Shown here piece after piece: positions 18,307 through 30,910 of a stretch of 64,000 nucleotides of DNA. The notes under the pieces are model-generated. The model saw only the letters and a program-made list of their open reading frames with translations, had not been told where the DNA came from and ran no database searches. A program made the translations under genes and the position numbers. The DNA comes from Mucidula mucida (lineage: Eukaryota > Basidiomycota > Agaricomycetes > Agaricales > Physalacriaceae). The DNA lies in contig JADNYV010000027.1 of assembly GCA_015501055.1 (NCBI GenBank), positions 186,001 through 250,000 on the forward strand, given 5' to 3'. Positions within the stretch are counted from its first letter, which is position 1. Every line of letters begins with the position of its first letter.

Positions 18307-20133
18307 ATGGCAAGACATTTGGAACAAGCGACACGCGTCCACGAATCGTTGAAAGGCGTAACACTCGCTACGCTGGATGGCAGCTATGTCCTGGGCAAAA
18401 TCATCTATCGTCGAGCCGATCGCTACACCGTCAGAGCACAGCGGATAGCTACGTCTGAATGTCTCGACACGCCGCGTGTCGTGGTCAAAATCAGTCTGCG
18501 CGCGGCATTGCCATCACCAGAGGAGAAACTGCTTCACAAAGCGAGGCAGGTAGCGATTGACGCCGGTGGAGACACGCACTGGGTGCTGCAACATCTACCC
18601 AATATCATTCATACGGAGGACCTACAACTCACTCCCGGTTCAACTCAAGCTCGTGTGGCGCAAATCATAGATGACGTGTTCTGTCATTGCGAATCCTGCG
18701 ATGAACGCGTTCTTTGCGATGAACGCCCCGAGACATTTCGCATTGTCATCATGGAAGAGCTGTTCCCGATTAAGACTCTAACCACTGCGTCTGATTTCGC
18801 GCAAGTGTTTTTCGACATCCTAAATTGTGAGTCGCCATGCTGTCATTGATTTCATCGTACTCATCCACTTCTAGGCCATAAATGGCTATATGACTACCCC
18901 CGGATCTTGCACCGCAACATCAGCATGAGCAATATCATGTACCGTTTCGACGAGCAGCGCAATGTCTGCGGGGTCTTGAACGACATGGATCTCTCCTTCG
19001 ACCTTGTCGAAGATTCAAAGGAAACGTTACTCCTACGCACTGGCACGCCACCTTTTATGGCGATTGATCTGCTGCGAGAGTACAGTCTTCAACCCGAACA
19101 CATATATCGCCACGACTTAGAATCACTCTTCTACGTCATGTTGACTGTCTTCACTCGTTACGAGTTGATAGCCACGGAACCTACTTCGCAGGATCATCGG
19201 GCACGGCGACTGTTGAGACGGATTGACCCTCTTCTCAGCGAGTGGTTTGATTCTACTACAAGCTGGGAGAGGCTTTCCAAGGAGAAAGAGCTCTTCTTCA
19301 CCAGCACTCTGCTGTTCGATAGCCCACATTAAACGGCAAACATGATCTCTTCCTCTTTCGCCGATTTCACGGATTGGATATCGGACCTTGGATACGCGTT
19401 TCTAGATGGCCTGCTGGCTCACCGCGAGGCTTCGAGTCAAGCGAGAAAAGCAAAGAAGTTAGGCAAGGCGCCGCCGGAGTCGTTCACCATTGCGACGCTT
19501 GGCGGTAATGTCGAGTATTCCTAGTCTTGAGCCTATGTGGGGGTACCCTGTGAGGCTCACTTCGGAGTTTGAAAATGCACTAAGGTTAGGGTTACCGCTG
19601 GTTACCGAACACGCTAAATCGTCCAGTGTTCACTCATCCCACTTTCACCAGTGTAATCTACGTATAATGGAGAGATCGATGTGGCGCAGCGCCGCAACAG
19701 TGCAGTGCGGGCAGTTGTTGCAGCGCATCCGGCCATTCGGAGGATTGTAATCGAGTTGCAGGTGATCTACAGTGAAGATTCAAGGAATGATGAACCATAG
19801 ACAGACCTCAGATATGTGTTTTTGACTACAGGCAGTAAATTTGAGGTACAGGATGGATCAGTAGTGCAAAAGCTGCGAGCTTGTATCCATCTGGTTCCGG
19901 TCCGACGGCACACTCTGGGGTTAGGGCTCGGCATCTGCAAATTTCGAAGTCCGAAGTGAGCCTATGAGGTACCCCCTACATAGGTTCCAGACTCTACTAA
20001 GAGACGATCGTGAGTATCCCATCTTCTCTCGTTGAGTCGGTTTACGAGACTAGAGTATTCCACTTTCTTCGATGTGATGAAGGAATTTGGGGATAAAACA
20101 CTGAGAGCGCCTCCACATTCTCTTGACGTCTAG
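18307..20133 (+). pseudogene. FunK1 kinase K5, dead: HRN loop, stop codon and element insertion
   Basis: Exon 1 18307-18826, 48-bp intron, exon 2 from 18875. It begins MARHLEQATRVHESLKGVTL and keeps VVVKISL, NDMDLSFDL and TGTPPFMAIDLL. The catalytic loop reads ILHRNISMSN, with Asn for the catalytic Asp. A TAA at 19330 interrupts the frame after LLFDSPH, where K3' reads DSPFETENM. Homology continues in the same frame (SSSFADFTDWISDLG) to NVEYS, where a 531-bp insertion splits the gene. It resumes at 20053 with STFFDVMKEFGDKTLRAPPH and ends at 20133. Not expected to be an active kinase. Confidence 0.85.
19522..20052. mobile_element. short non-autonomous element inserted in K5
   Basis: A 531-bp insertion flanked by the 9-bp direct repeat GAGTATTCC (19513-19521 and 20053-20061); all other FunK1 copies are continuous here. 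It carries inverted repeats of about 45 bp: the left end near 19523-19570 (CCTATGTGGGGGTACC, GAGGCTCACTTCGGA) and the complement at about 19943-19995. The right repeat ends about 55 bp short of the direct repeat, so the exact boundary is odd. No coding capacity. A 9-bp duplication would suit Mutator-like elements, but this is inference. Confidence 0.7.
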
Positions 20134-20207
20134 AACTCTTTCTGTACCACAGTAACCTACGTCTATTCACCCATATGTATGCCATGTCACTGTTACGAAC
20201 AGCTGTT

Positions 20208-20290
20208 GATTTTGAAACTCTAGGCGGACAAGTCCAGTATTCCGTTTTCTCCGACGTCCTGAAGAAATTTGAAGGTAAACTTGAGTACTG
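20208..20290 (+). pseudogene. FunK1 C-terminal fragment
   Basis: Reads DFETLGGQVQYSVFSDVLKK followed by FEGK and a stop. This matches the conserved C-terminal block of the kinases (ETLGGKVQYSTFFDVMKNFG). No upstream kinase exons accompany it, so it is a leftover of another copy. From 20291 to 20758 I see no gene. Confidence 0.75.
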
Positions 20291-20758
20291 AGGACGCCGC
20301 TGATGTCTCATAGAGGTAGGTAGATAAATAACACCAATGACCAACAGGGGAGACAATTCTTCAACATGCTTGCGTTATAAGAGTTTATGGGTTCCACATA
20401 CTCGTTGTCGATACCAAGGTCAGAATACTTACACGCCACACGCATATGACTCGGTCACATCATCGGCAGCCGTGATTGGCAGCCGCGCAAAACATTTGTC
20501 GATAAAAAGTAGTGGAGGAAGCGATCATGATTCCGTGCATACGTTGTTCAAAGTGTTAATGAAGCCGTCATCGACTGGCTCCACCAGGAAGGGGTCCAAC
20601 CCGCCGATAGAGTGAATTCTTTACGCATGGTAATCCTTTATAATGGCTCGCGGGATTATAGGGCTACTGCCAGTGATGTTAAGTCCAGAAATAGACTAGA
20701 ACACACGTGAGCGCAGGCATCGTCGCATCAATGGTGACAAGCATCTCCCATAGCGAAC

Positions 20759-21566
20759 ATGAGCAGCGAAAACGCGATCATCCTGTACGATATCCCCTCG
20801 ACTGCCCCCGGAAACGCATGGTCGCCTAACGTGTGGAAGACTCGGTGAGCACACAAATAGTCACTCACACTGCCATCCCACTCACCAACGCTCCAGGTTC
20901 TGCCTCAACTACAAGGGCATCCCGCACAAGACGGTCTGGGTCGAATACCCCGACATCGCGTCTACCTGCAAGTCCCTCAATGTCGCACCCACGTTCATGA
21001 GACGCAATACTGGTGAACCCACCTACACCGTCCCGTTCATCGTCGATCCTTCCACGGGAAGAGCCATCTCCGAGTCATTCGCCATCGCCAAATACCTCGA
21101 CGCTACATATTCAGATACACCCCGCCTCGTCCCAGAAGGAACCGAAGCGCTGCAGGCGGCGTACGTCGTCGCATGGGACAGCCAGACCGGCGGGTGTACG
21201 CGATTCGTTGTGCCGAAGACGTTTGGTATCCTGAACGAGGCGAGCCAGATCTTTTTCAGAGAATCGAGAGAGCGCATTTTTGGAAAGAAAATCGAGGAGC
21301 TTTTGCCGCACGGTGACGAGGCCAAGGAAGTGTGGGCACAGTACGAAGCTGGGTTGGGCAAGATCGCGAGATGCTACCCCGAGAAAGATATCTGGGCGAT
21401 GGGCGTGAGTCCGTCATTTGCTGACTTTGTGGCAGGCGGGGAGATCTATTGGATCCGACTTCTATTGGGCACAGATAGTGAAGAATGGAAAGCGCTCGTT
21501 GGGTGGCATGGTGGTAGATGGGGCAAACTTGAGGAGGCATTGCGGAAGTATGCGACGGTTTATTGA
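20759..21566 (+). CDS. glutathione S-transferase, etherase-related (GTE-like)
   Basis: Exons 20759-20844 and 20897-21566, 251 residues, intact. The N-terminal thioredoxin-like part has the pattern of basidiomycete etherase-type GSTs: PGNAWSPNVWKTRFCLNYKG and VWVEYPDI, then the cis-Pro region YTVPFIVDP and the glutathione-binding ISESFAIAKYLD. The C-terminal helical domain follows (SPSFADFVAGGEIYWIRLLL). Such enzymes conjugate or cleave with glutathione, and relatives of bacterial LigE/LigF act on aromatic ethers. Cytosolic; no signal peptide. Confidence 0.85.
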
Positions 21567-22228
21567 GATCTATCTGAACCGTCAGGACTCAGAATAGTCG
21601 CATCAAGAGAAGAAATTTGAAGCCTGATACTATGTATGAATGGCATACTCTTTGTATTGGGCAGTCATTAGCTGTATGCATGCACCGAGCTTGAAATTCG
21701 CTATGGAAGGAATGCCCGATGCTGCACTACCGTTCGGTTCCTGTTAGACACCATTCAAGTGTGGAATGAGCCCGAAGCTGGCGTCGTACTATGTACTATT
21801 TGCCTTGTCAAACAACTGATGAAGCTGATTTCGGAGGACGCGCGCATACTAGGCAGTACGGCGTGTTCGCAAAGTGACAAGCCGCGTATTACCTGAAACA
21901 GTGACTACTGATCCGTTTGGTTGCTGGAGGTTATGGATGTCACTGTCAGTGGGTCCAAAGTTCAAAAGAAATTCTGTCACGCTGTGACGTGATTGCTGGA
22001 GTCCATCAAACTCGCCAATCTTTATTTGAGACTGCAATCTTGAGAAAAAATTTATTATATTTTTTCAGTACTTTATACAACCAGACACGACCCAAATGCT
22101 GGTATTTATCCTCATGAAGACCAATGTAGCAGACATTCAAAGCAATGTGTATATCATGGTAAGCGGGAGCAGATGAACACATACATCGACGCAGGCAGCA
22201 GCCTCAAACCTTCTCCTTAGTCAAGACT
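21567..22228 (+). other. intergenic between convergent GST and calnexin genes
   Basis: Convergent 3' flanks. A T/A-rich tract near 22045-22070 (AAAAAATTTATTATATTTTT) could serve transcript ends. No gene or repeat recognised. Confidence 0.5.
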
Positions 22229-24297
22229 TCACTTCGCAGCCGCAGCCCGCTTTTTTGCACCGCCTTCTTCCTTCTTCTCACCACCGGCAGGCGCAACGGG
22301 TGCAGCCTCGGTCACCTTCTTGTCGTCGGGTGAAGGAGCATCGGTCTTCTTTGAAGACTAGAAACATTGTCAGCACTTGAGGAGAGGAAGCAGAACAAGG
22401 AAAACGAACCTTGACGACAGGCTTCTGGCTCGAACCGATGAGACCCAATAGAACACCAACCATTCCCAAGAAAGTAAGAGTAGAAACTGCAAGAGCAGCG
22501 CCAGTCTCGGGGTGGGTCTTGAAGGCAAGCAGAGGGTCAAGCTTGAGGAGGTCGACAAAGTCGAGAACCTTCTCGCGGATGAAACCAATAGGGTCCTCGC
22601 CGAAGGTGAGCTCATCATCGTCGTCGTCAACACTCTTGACAGGTTTGGCGGCAGCAGCTTCCAGAGGCTTCTTGATATCGAAGGTCTCCGCAGCAAGCGC
22701 CTTGGCGTCGTCGAGCGAGTGTCCAACGTATAAGTTGTCGAACAGGATGTCCTCAGTCATAGTCCAGAGTTCGATACCGACACCACCCTGCACAAGAAGG
22801 TCAGAACGTACGCGTAGGAGAGGAACATCAGTACTTACAATCTTCTCAAGGGACTTGACGGGTGTGAGGTCTTCAAAGTATTCGGGGTTAGGGATCTTGC
22901 GGGGTGCCCACTCGCCCTTGTATTCCGGGTTGTCGATCATAGGTGCGTACCACTTGCCCTTGTAGTCGGGGTTGGCCTTGAAAGGACTGATAGACGACGT
23001 GAATTGAGTAAAACCAGTAAAACAGACCAAGGTGCTTACCGTTTCCACTCGCCGCATCCAGGCGCAGATTCACACTTGGGGTTCGAAACGGTGGGTGCAA
23101 TCCAGTCACCGTCCTCCTCATCATCCCATTCCTCAGGCTTCTCGGCGTCTGTGATAACAATAAGTAAAATAGTAATAGTTGGAGGATTCACAAAAACACT
23201 CACCAGGGTCGGGGATAGTCAATTCTTCGTCATCCAACCAGCCTTCGGGCTTCTCAGCCTCCTCGTCGAGTATTTCGTATGGGGCCTCTTCGTCCCAGTC
23301 CTCAGGCTGTGACATTGACGTTAATTATCGTAAATATAAAGCTGTACTACAAAACTCACCTTGACGGCTTCGGGGTCAGCGATCCTCTTGGTGTCGACCC
23401 AGTCTTCAGGCTTGGTGTCCAAGGGGTCGTCGACTTCCTTCTCGGGATTGACAGCAGGCTCGAATTCTTCGAGCAAGGAGCCGGAACGCTTGCTCTCTCC
23501 GTTGAAGAAGACCTCAAAGGTGCTGTCGGGGCTGTAGCAGTAATGATTAGTACTAGGTAAGAACGAATCTGCTGCACAACTTACTTGATGACGAGAGTGT
23601 AAAGGTTGGTGAGTTTCTCAATGGACGGCTTGTGGGGAAGCTTAAGGTGCTTCTCTTCAAACTCGCCAGTAAGAGGGTTCTTGTGGCGGAAGATAAAGTG
23701 AACCTTGGAAGAGTCAACAACAAGATTGAGGCGCAAAGACGACGCGACATACCTTGGTGCCGGGGCAGGTAAGATCAGGACCGAACATGACTACCCACGG
23801 GGTGGTGTCAGAGAACTCCTTGCCGCTGGTCTGGAAGCCGTCTTCGAGGAGCTTGATGTATCCACCACCGCAGTTGCCGCCCTTCTGGTACTTGACCTCG
23901 TACTGCACGACGAGCGGCTCAGACTTGAAGTCGATAGGCTCGCCGAATGGGGCAGAGATAGCATGATGAGCGGCCTTGGTCTTGGCTACGAGACCTTCGT
24001 CGCCTGCGATAACAGAGATCGAGGGTTCCTCGACCTTCCACTCGCCGACATAGCTGAATGTCTCGCCGCCAACGGGGGTCTTCTTGGTCGCCTCTGACGG
24101 TGTCCACCGCTCAGCCCAGTCGCTGGTAAATTGTTCAAGGAAAGGCGCTTTGATTTCAGTCGGCTGGCAGAAAAAAATGGCATTAGTGCGAGTCTCTGGC
24201 TGCGACTGGCACTCACAGTAAATACGGGCTTGTCGTCGGCCTGCGCGAGGGCCGCGGTTGCGGCGAACGCCAGCACGGAGAATGCTGCACTTCGCAT
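22229..24297 (-). CDS. CNE1: calnexin, ER lectin chaperone
   Basis: Signal peptide [20 protein letters not shown] from an ATG at 24297; first exon ends 24217 and the second starts 24163. The luminal lectin domain follows ([41 protein letters not shown]). The P-arm has the tandem motif families [30 protein letters not shown] and then [16 protein letters not shown]. The C-terminal part gives [20 protein letters not shown], an acidic stretch, one membrane span ([20 protein letters not shown]) and a Lys-rich cytosolic tail ending at 22229. Several introns of about 50 bp. Binds monoglucosylated glycoproteins in the ER. Confidence 0.95.
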
Positions 24298-24948
24298 GGT
24301 GGCACGAAGGAGAGAGGGAGAAAAACCAATTACAGTTGGAAGAGAAGGTGAGGGTAAACTGAGGCCCACGCACAGTCGGAGCGTAATAAATAGTGCACGG
24401 GATCTCAATCTGCCACGTATGTGCACACGTCGATTCTCACGCTCAGCTTTCTCCGAATTCCCTGCAAAGTCATTCATGCCTTCACTCTGAGACACCCTTT
24501 ACAGGCAATGTTAACGAATGTACTTGTCTACAATAAGAGGGCGCGGTGTTGTAGTGTATCACCGTGTTTCCAGTCAATCCTTCTTACTCTCATCTCGTTC
24601 TCTGGACACGACATCTAATCCCCAGGCAATTTTTCCGACGCGCGCTTTCAAGATAGGATCACGCGCCAATCTATTGCCGCATACAAATTCCCAACACAAA
24701 AGTCTGATACTTGGCTCAGTCGTGCGACGACCTCACACGTGGCCGAATACCTGCCACCGCATTCATGAAAAGGGCTAATCTCTCGGTCCTCATCACGATC
24801 AGCTAGTCCGGTTCTCTAGCCGACATTGTCCTGTTTAGCTGACCTTGAAAGGCGCATCTCGCTCCTTGTCATCCCATTGTGGACTGCGCGCACCATCATA
24901 ATTTGCAATGACTGACATGAAACTAGATCATAACACAATTCAACTACC
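24298..24948. other. intergenic, divergent promoters of calnexin and an F-box gene
   Basis: Upstream of both genes. I see no clear TATA box. The sequence ACACGTGGCC near 24735 contains a CACGTG E-box-like core. No gene supported. Confidence 0.4.
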
Positions 24949-26679
24949 ATGATGTACTCCGGCTCGTTGAGCATGAATTACTCGTCGGTTACTTCCATCA
25001 TCAAAACTCTTACGGTAAGAGCTCTCTGCATGATTCGTAATCGTTGTTTCCTGACTTTGTCGATAATCAGATGGGACGCCAGGCGCGTCCAAATGCTCCT
25101 CCTACGGTCCCTGCTGCCTTAAAGTACCTGCTTTCCTCCAACGCACTCCCATCGGATGCCGAAATTTCCCTTCTTCGTAGCTATCATGCTTTGTGCTCTA
25201 CGCGTCTCGACGACGAAATCGCTTCGCTTTCATCAACCCCAGATTCCGAAAAGAGTCATGCACTCAAGTTGGAAGACGACCGCGCTGTGTTGCAGACCCG
25301 CTTGCGGCAGGTCCGAAGCGCACTTTCTACTATCCGAAAGTTTCCGCAGGAAATTCTCCAAGAAATCTTTCTCAATCTCATTCCCGACATTGGCTTTATG
25401 GTTTTCGATATGACACAAGGCGCTTGGGCCGTCAGCCGCGTCTGTCGCAGTTGGCGCTCCGCGTCACGGTACCCTCTCTTTGGACGACCTTCCGAATCAC
25501 GACTGGCGGCTGCGGTTGTATGTGGGGGTTTCGCCACCACTGTCAGACATTTGTCACGTATAAAAACCCTATCGCGATTCTCCAGACTGTCCTGCGTTAC
25601 AGTGGATCGAGCAAACTGGACTTCCATGTTGACATCGAGTTCAATGACTGTGTAGGAACTCCAAGCTGCATCCATAGTCTGTTCGATGTGTTGATGTCTC
25701 ACTCGACACGTTGGGCGTGCGTGTCGTTTGCGATTCCTACCGAGTTGGCAATCTATTTGGAACGCATATATTGGAAGGTGCCAGAGCTGCAGCAATTGAC
25801 AATTGTAGGGCGTGACCCAAAGTCCTCCTGGGAAGCTTGGGGAGACAGTGCCCCGCTCATCCAGGCGTTTAGGGTAGCCCCGAAACTGAGGCGGGTCTCA
25901 GCTGAGAACATACGCCTCTACATCAACTATCCACAGTTGACATCTTTCACTGAAAAGTTCAGCGTGTATTTTCCCCTCCCTATTCCCCCTGTCACTGTCA
26001 TTGAATGCTGTGTGGATCTTGTGCACATGGAGGCCAATCTCATTGGAGCCCTAGGTGATCCCGATTTTGACGCCGAGTCGGTATCACGTTCCTTCTCCAA
26101 TCTCTCCCTCACACAATTCACTGCCAATGACCCGGTTTTGTTAGCATATCTGTTACTTCCCGCGCTTTCGCCCTTGACATCGGAGACCTAGGCCAAATGT
26201 CATGTCTGCCTTTCATTCCCCCCTTCCTTGACATCTCACGGTGTTCGCTCACCAGACTTTATCTTCGCGATTCAGCATTGTCTGGAGAGCCACTCGCCAA
26301 TATCCTGAACCTCGTCCCGTGCTTGACGGATCTGGGCATTGGGTTCCATACCAACTCAGTCGCCATGGCGTGTCAATTCCGGCGCATTGATAACGTGCTT
26401 GCCGAGTTGACAAAGAGTCTGTTGGAGGTGGTCGACGGAAAGCGGCATCGACTTGTTCCTAAACTTGAGAGTATTGAATTCATTTCGAGGATCTATTGGG
26501 CGGACTGTCAATTTGTTGGCCCAGACCTAGTCGACATGCTGCATTCTCGGAAAGGAACTATGCGGTGGGCGGTGGCGCAATTTCCTAATCTCAGTCATGC
26601 TTGTATTGTCGCTTTGCGTAAGATGCAGGAAGAGGGATTAGATATTACTATCTGTGCTTTGGATGTATCTGTACTATAG
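24949..26679 (+). CDS. F-box protein, Agaricomycete type, frame broken twice
   Basis: Exon 1 24949-25014 (MMYSGSLSMNYSSVTSIIKT), intron to 25070, then a coiled segment (SLLRSYHALCSTRLDDEIAS) and the F-box (FPQEILQEIFLNLIPD, SRVCRSWRSASRYP). At about 25470 one C seems missing (SRYP-SLWTTF); the frame then runs to 26189, where another missing base turns SETLGQ into a TAG, and continues to 26679. All three pieces read as one protein with a leucine-rich C-terminal half. F-box proteins recruit substrates to SCF ubiquitin ligases; the target is unknown. Possible pseudogene or sequence errors. Confidence 0.7.
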
Positions 26680-27225
26680 GTTGCTAAATATGTGTTGTAC
26701 CTGTTACTTGTATGTTTGTCGTTCGAGAATTTGCTGGTCAGTGTGACAGCACAGATTCAATAATATTCGTATCAATGTTGGAGCTCGAAGGAATACTTTG
26801 GAACTTCTTTACGATCCAAGAACACGCTCAAAGTGTGCAAGTGCTGACCAGCATTTGCCGTCTCCATAACACGCTGTGCTGCATCTTACGCCATGACCTC
26901 TAATAGTAGTCGGACCCCAGCGTATTTCCTCCGTGAAACGACGCCCCGAACCCTGCCAATAATCACCATCATCGCCAATAGGTGTGCCCACCGCAACTGC
27001 CGTGGACTATAGTCCGTCATGGCCGCAGTGTCACTGTCAATGACTGCAAGCATCCCCCGAAAAAGACTATAAGGTCTAGCTTCTGAATGATTTCGAATGC
27101 AGAAGTGCTACGTGTTACCAGCGCTGAAGCAGCAGAATAAAGCATCGGTAGACAATATGCTCACAACAAACCTCAAGCTGTATTCATGAGTAAATACACG
27201 CCGCACTTTATTATTTCTACAACAA
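26680..27225. other. intergenic, no gene seen
   Basis: Convergent 3' ends of the F-box gene and SNU114. Short frames only. No repeat recognised. Confidence 0.5.
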
Positions 27226-30200
27226 TCAACCCAACAAGTCCGCATGACCCGAGGCAGATAGCGCAAGCTACAAAATCCAATCAGCTCAATCGCCTCACTC
27301 CACGGTAAAAGTAGACACTCACCACAAACTCATCATCCAAATACTTTGATACAGCAATCTGATCCCCAAGGCCCTTGCGCCTCCGCGTCTTAAGCACGAG
27401 ATCCCTTGCCAACGCCTGCCCAGACGCAGGCTCCAGCGGGCGCAGCTTAATGCTCGTATCCGTAGGATCGCCCGGCACAATCGACCAGTGGTCAAACACC
27501 TGCAAGCAGAACGCCTGCCCTTGCGTCGCCGTCCGCAGGTCCGTCTCAAAGCCGTTCGCATCAATCACAGGAATGAGCGCTTTCACAGTATACAGCGGCG
27601 AGCCAGCCTTCGGTATATCCTGAGTTACATGTCCACGTCTCCGTGCGAGCACGGTGTAAACAGCTGATATACAGTCTGCTGGCGTCTGTACTTCCACGTA
27701 GTATATAGGCTCCATCAGTCGAGGTGTCGCCTGCCCCGAATCTTAGCAAACTGACAGGAAGACCATGGACAGACAGACTCACCATCAAGAATGAAGAGTA
27801 GCAGACCCTACGAGCTGTCGGGACGATTTGTCCTCCTCCGCGGAAGATTGGCTCCTGCGCCAGACTTGCGTCCAAGACACGGAACTTGACATTTCGCATA
27901 GCTACATTTCTTCACTTAGCGATAAGCGTAAACCGTACAAGACGAAAGCTCACGTTCATCGCAAAGTGGTCCTTCGCGGGCACCCCACTGGAAGCCCTGC
28001 TTGATGTGCTCCTTCACAGTGCCAAGCAGTTTCTTGTCAATCTATAAAATGCGATTAATTTTCAAGATAGGACACGGTACTCAGAAACCAACCTGTGAGG
28101 GAAGAGTATCATCCACCAAGATATTCGGCCCACCCTCGTCCGGCCCAAATGCCCATATAGATCGAGACGCCAATAGATCCCACTGGTATTTCTCCTCGAA
28201 GAATTTACCACGCTCCTTCGCGGTCATACGCATGTTAACGCGTCCTCGTTCAATGTCCTCCGCGAGACCACGTTCCAGCGGCTCCGCAATCATCGTAATC
28301 TTGTTCCTATGAAAGCCAGGTAAATATCATGAGGCAGTAATACACGGCAAGGACATACTTCTTATTTGGCGTATCAGCGTAACACTTCAACGCACTGGTC
28401 TCTAGTACCGTCTCGCAAAATTTGGTCACCGGGTCCGAGACCTTGATTTCGATCTCGGAGAACAGCTTGCGCAGATCATGCATCACGCAATCGAGGTAAA
28501 GCTCTCCAGTTCCGATTACCACATGTTCTCCGCTTTCCTCTACTTTCGTTGACACGAGAGGGTAAGATTTGTTGATCGACCGCAAACCCGACAACATCTT
28601 TGGAAGTTCTGAAGGCGCTATGGGCTCGATAGCGATTTTCAACACAGACTGGGTCATATGTTTGATAGGTCGGAAAATGTGAAGGTCCTCCTCGACATCA
28701 ACGCTTGCAATAGTGGCAGTTTTGGTAATCGAGGCATCGACACCGCCGATAAGGACAAGATTGCCAGCAGGCACTTCTTCAGCGGCGATGAAGTACCTAA
28801 TGGCAGAATGAGCAGACGTTCATAGATTATATTCAAAACTAACCGCGCTTGGCATATCCAAATATCGTCCACCGTCGTCCGAAGCATATCTTCTTCATCC
28901 TCTGGAGAATAACCCTCCCCGAGGACCTTGACCTCCATACCTTTGCGCAACGTGCCACTCATGACACGACCAAAGGCACGGAATGATTGTGCATCCGTCG
29001 TATGATACAGCTTTGCTACTTGAACCATAACAGGGCCGTCAGGATTACAAGCCTTCATCGATGCCACCAGACTAGACGTTTGAGGACCACTATATGTGCC
29101 CTCGACCTATAGGGATAAATAAGAGTCGCTCATAAAATGATCAACAGGGGAAAACCTTGTTGGCAGTGGCCTCTACAGGCGAAGGAATGTGATCCACGAT
29201 GACATCGACTAAGCCTGTCGCAGGCCCGAAGAACTGGTCAAGGACCGCCTTCAAAAGCGGGCGTACATCCATCTTATACATGACCGGTTTCAGCGTAATC
29301 CCCAAGCCAGCAAGCGTTTGAACAAGGTTGTCCGTATCCTCACTGAGTACTTGCGAATAGAGCTTGTACAATGGCTCCAGAATGAAATGTATGAAAGACC
29401 TGGGGTGCTCAGCGTCTTTAGGCTTCCTTGTGAACTTGCGGTTCTCGGCGTCAAAGTAGATGTCTCCCCATAATCGGTCTGCGAATGCAGGAACATCGAG
29501 GGATCCGTATGTGTCTGCATACATTTTTGCGAACGAGGCAAGGGTGAAGCACCAGCCCATGTCGGTACTGGCGAAAGCAACGTTGCCTTTCTCTGGGCTC
29601 AGTCGGAGAGCGGGATCATCATCAATGTTGCTAAACAGTACAATGTGAATTATGAGTTTGGAAAAGGGTATGAAGAGCAGACTGCACCTGATGAACGTGT
29701 TAATCTCTTCTATGGTGTGCTTGAACTTGTAAAACGCATCGGCGGGTTTTATCCTCAATTCAAGTATTAGGCGGTCGATTTTATTCACTACAAGCGTGAT
29801 TTTGATGTTTTCTTGAATTGCATGGCGAATGACAGTTTCGGCGCCTACCATGAGCTAGCGAAATAGTCAGAATTCGCAGATAAAACAAGGTCAAGCTTGA
29901 CACATACTCCCTCTACCACGTCAACAACCAAAATTATACCGTCCGTCAACCTTATGGCAGACGCGACCTCGTCGACGAAATTGACGTGACCTGGAGTATC
30001 GATAAAATGTATAAGATGGGATTTTCCGGCGGTGGTAGATAGGACAAGGGATATGGGAGACGATTTGATAGACATTTCCCGTTCTCGCGAGAGGACGTGA
30101 GTATCGGTATAACGCGTCTATAGCAAAAGATGAATGATAGGCGAAGAAATGGAAAATCACGCACCGGACTATCAGCGTCCCACACGAGCTTGTGCGTCTC

Positions 30201-30800
30201 GAATACCAGCATATCCAAAAGTGCTGTTTTGCCATGATGTATATGTCCGACGACAGCGACATTTCTAACCATTTCGGGGAAGGATGTCATATTCAACAAG
30301 AAGCTGACATGGCCATAAACCTCTAGATGATGATAACAAGTACATTTCCACGCACCCTTTGTCGAAGCGGGTCTCCGGCATATCTTTTTCTTCAACGGTC
30401 CATTTGCGCACTTTGACTGGTGCTATAATGGGTTCTGTGAGCGGTTGCGCGTCTTCTTCTTGCACCATCGTCTCCACGTCCGGGCCATAGACATCCGAGG
30501 CAGAAGGGTAATACTGTTTGTCTTCGTGTAGAATGACAGCATTATGAACAGGTTCTATGGAAAACTTGTCAACAGTGTAAGAGCGCGACTGACCAGCGAA
30601 CACGCACCATCAATTTCCATCAGTGCGCCTTCGTCCGGCGGACCCTGCATAGAGACATCTTCGTCGTATCCTTCCAAGGGCGCAGCGCTGCCCGACGGTT
30701 GACCAAAGGTCGGAATTTGGGCCGCATCGTCTTCGTCGTCCGAGTCGAGGTCGGCACCGATGTAGTTGCCAAATTCATCGTAGTCGTCCATGGATGCCAT
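27226..30800 (-). CDS. SNU114: U5 snRNP GTPase Snu114 (EFTUD2), spliceosome
   Basis: EF-2-like GTPase that controls Brr2 activity in spliceosome activation and disassembly. The acidic N-terminus begins [20 protein letters not shown]. GTPase motifs: P-loop [11 protein letters not shown] (Snu114-type HH), [11 protein letters not shown], and [11 protein letters not shown]. Domains II-V follow ([94 protein letters not shown]). The C-terminus SKYLDDEFV joins across a 55-bp intron (27322-27268) to [13 protein letters not shown]. About ten short introns; no frame break noticed in the parts I followed. Nuclear. Confidence 0.95.
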
Positions 30801-30910
30801 AGCGGATAGTAGGAGGGCAGAGGAGAAGTGGAAAGGTGGCCCGTGTTGGTGGAAGCAGACAAGTTCAACGCGTACAAATATTTTGAACTCCGGTTACCTT
30901 TACTTCCACC
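30801..30910. promoter_or_regulatory. short bidirectional promoter of SNU114 and PFD1
   Basis: Only 110 bp separate the two start codons of divergent housekeeping genes. It holds no gene and no obvious TATA box. Both transcripts must start within or very near it. Confidence 0.6.

Noticed and set aside
19585..19600. Telomere-like TTAGGGTTA
   Set aside because: Occurs once inside the K5 insertion with no array; not an interstitial telomere tract.
13000..22000. NAT, GFA and GST as a detoxification gene cluster
   Set aside because: The genes are in mixed orientation, separated by unrelated genes and brought together partly by rearrangement; no shared regulation is visible.
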